Assembly: GCA_947445495.1 (NCBI GenBank)
Contig: CANFEI010000072.1
Location: 1 to 6,566 of the forward strand
DNA from: Alcaligenaceae bacterium
GTDB lineage: Bacteria > Pseudomonadota > Gammaproteobacteria > Burkholderiales > Burkholderiaceae
Direction: 5' to 3'
Length of the DNA stretch: 6,566 nt
Shown: positions 1 to 4,114 of the stretch, piece by piece
How positions within the stretch are numbered: the stretch's first letter is position 1
Layout of the letters: each line of letters opens with the position of its first letter
Notes under the pieces: generated by a model
Databases searched by the model: none
What the model saw: the letters and a program-made list of their open reading frames with translations, nothing else
Told to the model about the DNA's origin: nothing
Program-made: the position numbers and the translations under genes

Positions 1-84
1 CTTTTAAGGCTACCTTTTGTAAAGAAGATTTCTAGGCCTTTGTGTTTAAACGAGATGATCATTGCGATTCATTGTAAACACTCA

Positions 85-114
85 ATTGACACTGTCAAGT
101 ACTTATTGACACTG
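85..114. repeat. Two ATTGACACTG direct repeats, 20 bp apart, with a palindrome
   Basis: ATTGACACTG occurs at 85-94 and again at 105-114, start to start exactly 20 bp, about two helical turns. The first copy is also part of the perfect palindrome TTGAC-ACT-GTCAA (86-98). Same-face repeats of this type are usual for DNA-binding proteins. Because the tRNA att scar lies about 180 bp away, they could be integrase or excisionase arm sites, but an operator of an element gene is equally possible. Confidence 0.4.
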
Positions 115-183
115 AAATATGCCCTTGCACAGATGACCTAGATTTACAGAATCTGGACACCCGCTTCTTGTCTAGAGCAACCC

Positions 184-205
184 AAGCGTCCAGCAATGGA
201 CGCTT
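184..205 (+). terminator. Perfect 9-bp hairpin with GCAA tetraloop, terminator-like
   Basis: AAGCGTCCA (184-192) pairs perfectly with TGGACGCTT (197-205) around the loop GCAA, a stable GNRA tetraloop. The 3' arm runs into TTTGTT, a short imperfect U-tract. This fits a weak intrinsic terminator for a gene entering from the left, reading plus. The opposite strand has no U-tract, so a bidirectional role is less likely. Confidence 0.5.
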
Positions 206-295
206 TGTTAAAAGATCAGGGAAGATTCAATTGCACATCAAAGTTTTATGGCTTGCAAACCGCATAAATCAAGCATAGTTTGAAGAAACTGTTTT

Positions 296-340
296 CTGTT
301 AACCCGTAGGTCCCTGGTTCAAGCCCAGGTCGAGGAGCCA
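296..340 (+). tRNA. tRNA-Asn(GTT) 3' half: probable attachment-site remnant (broken tRNA)
   Basis: The segment reads as an exact tRNA 3' half: anticodon loop CTGTTAA (296-302, anticodon GTT), 3' anticodon strand CCCGT (303-307), variable AGGTC (308-312), T stem CCTGG/CCAGG (313-317 and 325-329) around TTCAAGC, acceptor 3' strand TCGAGGA (330-336), discriminator G and CCA (338-340). The five bases before it, GTTTT, cannot form the anticodon stem. No D arm and no TCCTCGA acceptor 5' strand exist upstream, so this cannot be a functional tRNA. Breaking exactly at the anticodon loop is typical of tyrosine-recombinase integration into tRNA genes. Assignment to Asn rests on the GTT anticodon and on similarity to Burkholderiales tRNA-Asn as I recall it. 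Confidence 0.88.
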
Positions 341-341
341 C

Positions 342-374
342 ATAAATAAGCACTGATTTATTCTGTGTTTTTTT
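342..374 (+). terminator. AT-rich hairpin with T-run directly after the tRNA fragment
   Basis: ATAAAT (342-347) pairs with ATTTAT (356-361) across an 8-nt loop, and a run of seven T follows at 368-374. Its position directly behind the CCA end suggests the original tRNA-Asn terminator, left on the chromosomal side of the integration scar. The stem is all A-T, so strength is doubtful. Confidence 0.4.
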
Positions 375-399
375 CTTTTCTGGACTGTTTTCTTTCTCT

Positions 400-431
400 C
401 AACGAGCATGTGAGCGACCCTTAGCTCGTTG
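400..431. other. 8-bp inverted repeat with 16-nt loop
   Basis: CAACGAGC (400-407) pairs perfectly with GCTCGTTG (424-431). No T-run follows, so it is not a standard terminator. It lies about 170 bp upstream of the amidohydrolase start and could be a protein-binding or leader structure. No function can be assigned from sequence. Confidence 0.4.
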
Positions 432-444
432 TTATTGCACGAGG

Positions 445-468
445 ATTGCAAAGCAAATGCAATTTTTT
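445..468 (+). terminator. Small hairpin followed by six T, terminator-like
   Basis: ATTGCA (445-450) pairs with TGCAAT (458-463) across a 7-nt loop, and T463-T468 follows directly. The geometry is that of an intrinsic terminator reading plus, although the stem is short and low in GC. No gene is visible immediately upstream, so it may be a second terminator of the tRNA region or a relic. The remaining stretch to 603 shows no convincing sigma-70 promoter. Confidence 0.35.
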
Positions 469-603
469 GTCGAACCAGACGCCACTAGCATCTAGATTCA
501 AAACAGATTTCAATTCTGCACAACAATAGACAAGGGTTATTCCTATAGAGCGACAAGTATCAAACAGGGATAGTCAGTCTGTTATTGACTCAGAAGAACC
601 ATC

Positions 604-2247
604 ATGAAACTCAATTCGATCAGCCTGTTGACCATTGGTGTCATCAGCGCAGCAACAGCTTTAGCGCAACCCGCAGAAACCATCCTGACCCAGGGCAAGA
701 TCATCAGCGCAAATGAAAAAGAAAACATCTTTCAGGCCATGGCCATTCGAGACGGAAAGATTGTGGCTCTGGGCAAGTCAACTGACATGAAATCTTGGCA
801 AGGCCCCAACACGCAAGTCATTGATCTAAAGGGTAAAACAGTTATTCCTGGTCTGATTGACTCGCATATCCATGCCATCCGAGCCGCGCTCAGTTATAGC
901 AAAGAGGTTCATTGGTTTGGCCTCACCTCCATCGATGCGGCTCTGGGCAAGCTCAAACAAGCAGCAGCGCAAGCTCAACCGGGCGAATGGCTTATCGTGG
1001 CAGGTGGTTGGACTGAAGAGCAATTCAAAGAAGGACGCCGACCCACGCAAGAAGAACTCATTCAAGCCGCACCCAACAATCCGGTTTATGTGCAATGGAT
1101 GTATGAATGGGTCATGCTAACGCCTGCCGCCTACAAAGTTTTGAACATCCAATCAGAGTCTGATCTACCTGGTGGCGGCAAGTTTCAACTCGATGCAAAT
1201 GGCAAACACACGGGGGCTATTCTGGGTGGTATTGTTCCCTTGTTTGACAAATTGCCAAAGCCGACTTTTGAGGACAAAGTCACTGGGACTCAAAAATTCT
1301 TTAGCGAACTCAACCGCGTGGGCGTGACGGGCTTGATCGATCCGGGTGGCTTCAACATGGCGCCAACCGAATACGCACCTCTGTTCAATGTGTGGCGCAA
1401 TAACAAGTTGACTGTGCGTGTCAATTACAGTTACTTTGCACAAAAACGGAACAAAGAATTTGAGGAGTTCAAGGAGTTGACGCAACTTTTGCCCATGAAA
1501 TTTGGCGATGACATGTTGCGCTTCAATGGTATTGGCGAACGCGTGACTTTCAGCATGTACAACAACTACAAAGCCACGCCAGAAGACCAAGCCAAGTTTT
1601 ATGAGGTGGCGCGCTGGGCCGCTCAAAATGGTTACACGCTCACACAGCATTGGCATGAAGATGCGTCTATGGCTTCTTTGTTAGAAGTTTTTGAGAAGGT
1701 GAATCAAGAGTTCCCCATTGCCAAACTTCGCTGGTCTATTGCACATTTAAATAACGGTACTGAGGCCACATTCAAACGCATGAAGGCCCTAGGTGTTGGC
1801 TGGGCCATGCAAGACGCTATGTATTTAGATGGTGACAAAGCTTTGCATCGCCATGGGGAAAAGAATCTAGAGCGTATGCCTCCCATCAACACTGCGCTCA
1901 AAATAGGCGTCAAGGTTGGTGCTGGCACTGATGCGCATCGCGTTGCTGACTACAACCCTTTCATTGCACTGCGATGGATGCTAGATGGGAAATCGGCATC
2001 AGGCCGCAAGCTCAGAGGCAATGAAGAAATTCCAACGCGCATACAAGCATTAAAAATGTATACATCAGGCAGTGCTTGGTTGGCACATGATGAGGACAAG
2101 CGCGGCACGCTGGAGGTAGGCAAGCTGGCCGACTTGGCAGTATTGAGCGAGGACTACCTCACCGTTCCAATTTCGAAGATGGCCAATATCCATTCCAAAC
2201 TCACCATGGTGGGTGGAAAAATTGTCTACCAAGAAGCCGGTAGATAA
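604..2247 (+). CDS. Secreted YtcJ-like metal-dependent amidohydrolase (Amidohydro_3 family)
   Basis: Residues 1-21 form a signal peptide (Lys2, hydrophobic core, ATALA|Q cleavage site), so the enzyme should act in the periplasm. Metal-ligand motifs of the amidohydrolase superfamily appear in order: DSHIH after VIPGL (His88, His90), QHWHEDA (His349 and His351), RWSIAH (His381) and GAGTDAH (Asp443, the catalytic aspartate position). The C-terminal GTLEVGKLADLAVL (about 501-514) is the family's usual return strand to the small beta-sandwich domain. At 547 aa it has the full length for YtcJ-like proteins. These hydrolyse C-N or related bonds in varied small molecules; the substrate cannot be read from sequence. 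The usual HAxGD motif is replaced by HWHED. A weak AGAAG ribosome site (592-596) precedes the ATG by 7 nt. The stop is 9 nt before the next gene, suggesting one transcript. Confidence 0.9.
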   Translation: MKLNSISLLTIGVISAATALAQPAETILTQGKIISANEKENIFQAMAIRDGKIVALGKSTDMKSWQGPNTQVIDLKGKTVIPGLIDSHIHAIRAALSYSKEVHWFGLTSIDAALGKLKQAAAQAQPGEWLIVAGGWTEEQFKEGRRPTQEELIQAAPNNPVYVQWMYEWVMLTPAAYKVLNIQSESDLPGGGKFQLDANGKHTGAILGGIVPLFDKLPKPTFEDKVTGTQKFFSELNRVGVTGLIDPGGFNMAPTEYAPLFNVWRNNKLTVRVNYSYFAQKRNKEFEEFKELTQLLPMKFGDDMLRFNGIGERVTFSMYNNYKATPEDQAKFYEVARWAAQNGYTLTQHWHEDASMASLLEVFEKVNQEFPIAKLRWSIAHLNNGTEATFKRMKALGVGWAMQDAMYLDGDKALHRHGEKNLERMPPINTALKIGVKVGAGTDAHRVADYNPFIALRWMLDGKSASGRKLRGNEEIPTRIQALKMYTSGSAWLAHDEDKRGTLEVGKLADLAVLSEDYLTVPISKMANIHSKLTMVGGKIVYQEAGR

Positions 2248-2256
2248 AAATCCTTC

Positions 2257-3264
2257 ATGAAAGTAGTGTTCATGAAGCTCATGCAACTTCTTCCGGGATT
2301 GGCCTTATCTTGCGTTATTGCGATGGCCGCCACTTTGATGTCCATGCTTTACGACGGGCTGCTGCTGTTATTTGCCCTCTTTTTTGGCGTGGCAGTTCAT
2401 TACCTTAGTCGTGAAGCGTCTAGTTTGCCAGGTATCGAGTTTAGCGCGCGCACATTACTGCGCCTTGGCGTGGGGCTGCTTGGCGCCCGCATCACAACCA
2501 GTCAGATCGCTGGCTTGGGCTGGAGCACGGCGGCCATTGTAGTAGGTGCGGTTGTGAGCACGTTGTTTTGCGGGGTGCTTATCGGTCGGCGGCTAGGAGT
2601 GAACCCAGCCCACTCAGTGCTATCGGGAGGGGCTGTTGCCATTTGTGGAGCTTCTGCGGCTTTGGCGATTGCTTCAGTATTGCCACGCAACAAGGAAAGT
2701 GAAAGTTTTACCCTAATGGTGGTTATGACCGTTACGTTACTATCCACTCTAGCAATGATCATTTATCCATTGGTGGCAACGTCGCTGCAACTGCCCGCTG
2801 ATTTGGCGGGTCTCTTTTTAGGCGGCACAATCCACGACGTTGCCCAAGTAGTTGGTGCCGGCTATATGCTGGACCAAGCGACCGGCGATTATGCGACTAT
2901 CGTAAAGTTGTTTCGCGTGTCCATGCTGGCAGTGGTAGTGTTGGTGGTGTCTATTTTATTTAAGTATCAGCGTGAAGCCAGCGAAAGTACATCAGGTAAC
3001 CATAAACAGCCACTAGTTCCTTGGTTTTTATGGGTCTTCATTGCATTGGTCTGCATAAATTCTATGGGCGGCGTACCGTCTGTAATCCAAATTGGTCTTG
3101 ACACTGTGTCACGCGCTTGTTTAGTCATCGCCATAGCTGCGCTAGGCGTGAAAACTTCTTTCATTCAACTGGCTAAAACTGGGTGGCGACCCTTCGCACT
3201 AATACTGATGGAAACGCTATGGATGGCTGGGTTTGTTTTGACTGCCATTTTTCTACGTCACTAA
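2257..3264 (+). CDS. YeiH/UPF0324 family inner-membrane protein (putative sulfate exporter family)
   Basis: The protein is almost entirely hydrophobic, with roughly nine to eleven membrane segments. It shows the conserved family blocks: LLRLGVGLLGARIT (about 67-80), GGAVAICGASAALA (124-137), GGTIHDVAQVVGAGY (189-203), a substrate-side loop at about 237-253, and ALGVKTSFIQL near the C-terminus (about 295-305). At 335 aa it is close to the usual length of about 340-350. The family (Cons_hypoth698, E. coli YeiH) is annotated as a putative sulfate exporter, but transport activity is poorly proven for most members. The start is uncertain: ATG codons at 2257, 2272 and 2281 are in frame, and none has a clear Shine-Dalgarno sequence. 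The longest is given here, although the MKLMQLL start at 2272 resembles family N-termini equally well. It probably shares a transcript with the amidohydrolase, which ends 9 nt upstream. Confidence 0.9.
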   Translation: MKVVFMKLMQLLPGLALSCVIAMAATLMSMLYDGLLLLFALFFGVAVHYLSREASSLPGIEFSARTLLRLGVGLLGARITTSQIAGLGWSTAAIVVGAVVSTLFCGVLIGRRLGVNPAHSVLSGGAVAICGASAALAIASVLPRNKESESFTLMVVMTVTLLSTLAMIIYPLVATSLQLPADLAGLFLGGTIHDVAQVVGAGYMLDQATGDYATIVKLFRVSMLAVVVLVVSILFKYQREASESTSGNHKQPLVPWFLWVFIALVCINSMGGVPSVIQIGLDTVSRACLVIAIAALGVKTSFIQLAKTGWRPFALILMETLWMAGFVLTAIFLRH

Positions 3265-3482
3265 AAGATTTGCTTTTTCTCACTCTGGTACGTTGTTGTA
3301 CTGATTCACCGTCGAGGCCAATTAAGGTTATTGCCTGAACCGTTCAGCTGTTGAACTAAGTTAAATGTTTGTCCAATTCCAGTTAGAATTTTTAGTCTAG
3401 CTGATTGCACTGCAAACTCAATCTCTGATTTGCCTCCTTTGGTGTTGGGATGGGTGTGAATAAACTCAAGTGCTGGTCATTG
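3265..3482. other. Intergenic spacer; no gene seen
   Basis: This stretch has no supported reading frame and no strong terminator behind the YeiH-family gene. It contains only minor inverted repeats, such as GTTCA/TGAAC (3342-3346 and 3352-3356) and TTGCA-C-TGCAA (3405-3415). It spans the change from AT-richer sequence to the IS relic and may include the insertion sequence's outer end, but I cannot recognise a terminal inverted repeat in it. Confidence 0.5.
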
Positions 3483-3599
3483 CTAGCCTTGCTTTTTAGG
3501 CCGCCATGAGCCGGGTGAAGGTGGTCTCTTTCCAATCGATTGATGAGGACGCGGTGTGTTGAAGTGAATGCGCCTGAAAAGAACGGTCTTCATAAGACA
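3483..3599 (-). pseudogene. C-terminal remnant of an IS transposase (DDE integrase-core type)
   Basis: Reading minus, this encodes a tail containing HFNTPRPHQSIGKRPP, followed by about a dozen residues to a TAG stop. The pattern H-[FY]-N-x-x-R-P-H-Q-x-[IL]-G-x-R-P-P is the C-terminal signature of integrase-core transposases of the IS3/IS481 kind. The upstream residues KCLMKTVLF resemble the ECLxRxLxF block that normally lies about 20 residues before the signature, so a small internal deletion is likely. None of the catalytic DDE domain is present, so the protein is inactive. The frame continues upstream without a stop into a sequence of unrelated character beginning at an ATG at 3698. The exact family and terminal repeats are not determined. 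Confidence 0.7.
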
Positions 3600-3698
3600 C
3601 TTAAGGCCGGGGTCGGGGTCGGGCTTAGCGCGCACGTCGGGCGGCGTTAGGAATCCTGCCCGCCCTTGGAGCGCAAGCGGCTCATCGGGTTTATTCAT
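3600..3698 (-). pseudogene. Possible 5' stub of a divergent gene, perhaps the lost regulator
   Basis: A minus-strand ATG at 3696-3698 begins MNKPDEPLALQG and runs about 33 codons, rich in proline and aspartate, before reading in frame into the transposase tail. The start lies only a few bases from the palindromic operator of the plus-strand operon, which is where a divergently transcribed local regulator would begin. The stub is too short to show a helix-turn-helix, and the direct GGGGTC repeat on the plus strand (near 3609-3620) makes part of it low complexity. It may equally be non-coding. Confidence 0.25.
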
Positions 3699-3700
3699 AA

Positions 3701-3729
3701 TTGACAATTGTCGACAAAACGACAAGAAT
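3701..3729 (+). promoter_or_regulatory. Sigma-70 promoter with overlapping palindromic operator
   Basis: TTGACA (3701-3706) is a perfect -35 element. It is followed 17 bp later by AAGAAT (3724-3729), which matches four of six -10 positions. The spacer holds the perfect palindrome TTGTCGACAA (3708-3717), overlapping a second perfect palindrome GACAATTGTC (3703-3712). A dyad placed between -35 and -10 is a typical repressor site. TTGTCGACAA fits the TNGT...ACNA pattern associated with GntR-family (FCD-type) regulators, but the family is an inference. Transcription would begin near 3736, giving a leader of about 90 nt to the ThDP-enzyme stub. Confidence 0.6.
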
Positions 3730-3814
3730 TCAATGAGGCGTTGCATATCCGGACTGATGTGGGTGCCAGCTGAAGCTTGCCGACACCACTGAATCGGCCC
3801 CATAACCATACGAC

Positions 3815-3820
3815 AGGAGA
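3815..3820 (+). promoter_or_regulatory. Ribosome binding site of the ThDP-enzyme stub
   Basis: AGGAGA lies 6 nt before the ATG at 3827. This is the best Shine-Dalgarno sequence in the window and fixes the start of the truncated gene. Through the downstream ATGA overlap it may also supply the ribosomes that translate the acyl-CoA synthetase. Confidence 0.75.
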
Positions 3821-3826
3821 CTTCAT

Positions 3827-4114
3827 ATGAATCATGGCGCAGGTGGCAACGCTGTCGTCGAAGCTTTGGCTGCGCACGGCACGCAACATGTTTTTGAACT
3901 GATCGGTTCGGCTGGCATTGAAGTTTTCGATGCGCTCTACGGGCGCACAGACATCCGGTTCGTCGGCGTCCGGGACGAGCGTAAAGGGGTGCAGATGGCC
4001 GATGGCTACGCACGTGCCGCAGGGCGGGCAGGCGTCTTCCTGGCGGACCATCTCGCTCCAGCGCCATCGCCCCCCCGGCGCAAGGGCACGGCGCGAATTG
4101 GGTCGAAGAAATGA
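3827..4114 (+). pseudogene. Truncated ThDP-dependent enzyme (acetolactate synthase-like), N-terminal stub only
   Basis: Residues 1 to about 74 match the start of the TPP_enzyme_N (pyrimidine-binding) domain. GGNAVVEALAAHGTQHVFEL is the opening strand-helix, GVRDERKGVQMADGYAR carries the conserved Glu51 that activates ThDP, and GVFLADH follows. Family members then continue with a GPG motif and run to about 550 residues. Here homology stops near base 4047 and a Pro/Arg-rich tail ends at 95 aa. The central and C-terminal ThDP-binding domains are missing, so no activity is expected. The frame's TGA overlaps the next gene's ATG (ATGA at 4111-4114), an arrangement typical of coupled operon genes. 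This suggests an in-frame internal deletion that kept the original 3' end. A frameshift at the run of seven C (4070-4076) is the alternative. Substrate unknown; 2-oxoacid or acyl-CoA decarboxylation is plausible. Confidence 0.75.

Larger units (their letters stand above)
1..295. other. Gene-free end of a putative tRNA-Asn-targeted integrated element
   Basis: No credible reading frame or complete RNA gene is visible in this stretch. It is AT-rich and contains a short direct repeat, a small palindrome and one strong hairpin, each listed separately. Its assignment to an integrated element is an inference: it lies immediately 5' of a tRNA-Asn 3' half whose own 5' half is absent. When an element integrates into a tRNA gene, the displaced 3' copy borders the far end of the element, so the element should extend leftwards out of the window. 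No integrase gene is visible here; it would normally sit at the other end, next to the intact tRNA. Confidence 0.45.

Noticed and set aside
106..145. Sigma-70 promoter starting at TTGACA in the second repeat
   Set aside because: No acceptable -10 hexamer lies at 16-18 bp; the best candidates are poor matches.
253..340. A complete tRNA-Asn gene
   Set aside because: No D arm, no 5' acceptor strand and no 5' anticodon strand are present; only the 3' half is real.
1165..1656. Minus-strand frame of 163 codons
   Set aside because: It lies wholly opposite the amidohydrolase, whose motifs are clear, and has no recognisable domain or ribosome site.
3405..3415. TTGCA-C-TGCAA as an operator
   Set aside because: The dyad has only five base pairs per arm, with no nearby promoter or gene start to support it.
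3568..3792. Plus-strand frame of 74 codons before the ThDP stub
   Set aside because: It crosses the promoter and operator, has no family resemblance, and overlaps the transposase relic.
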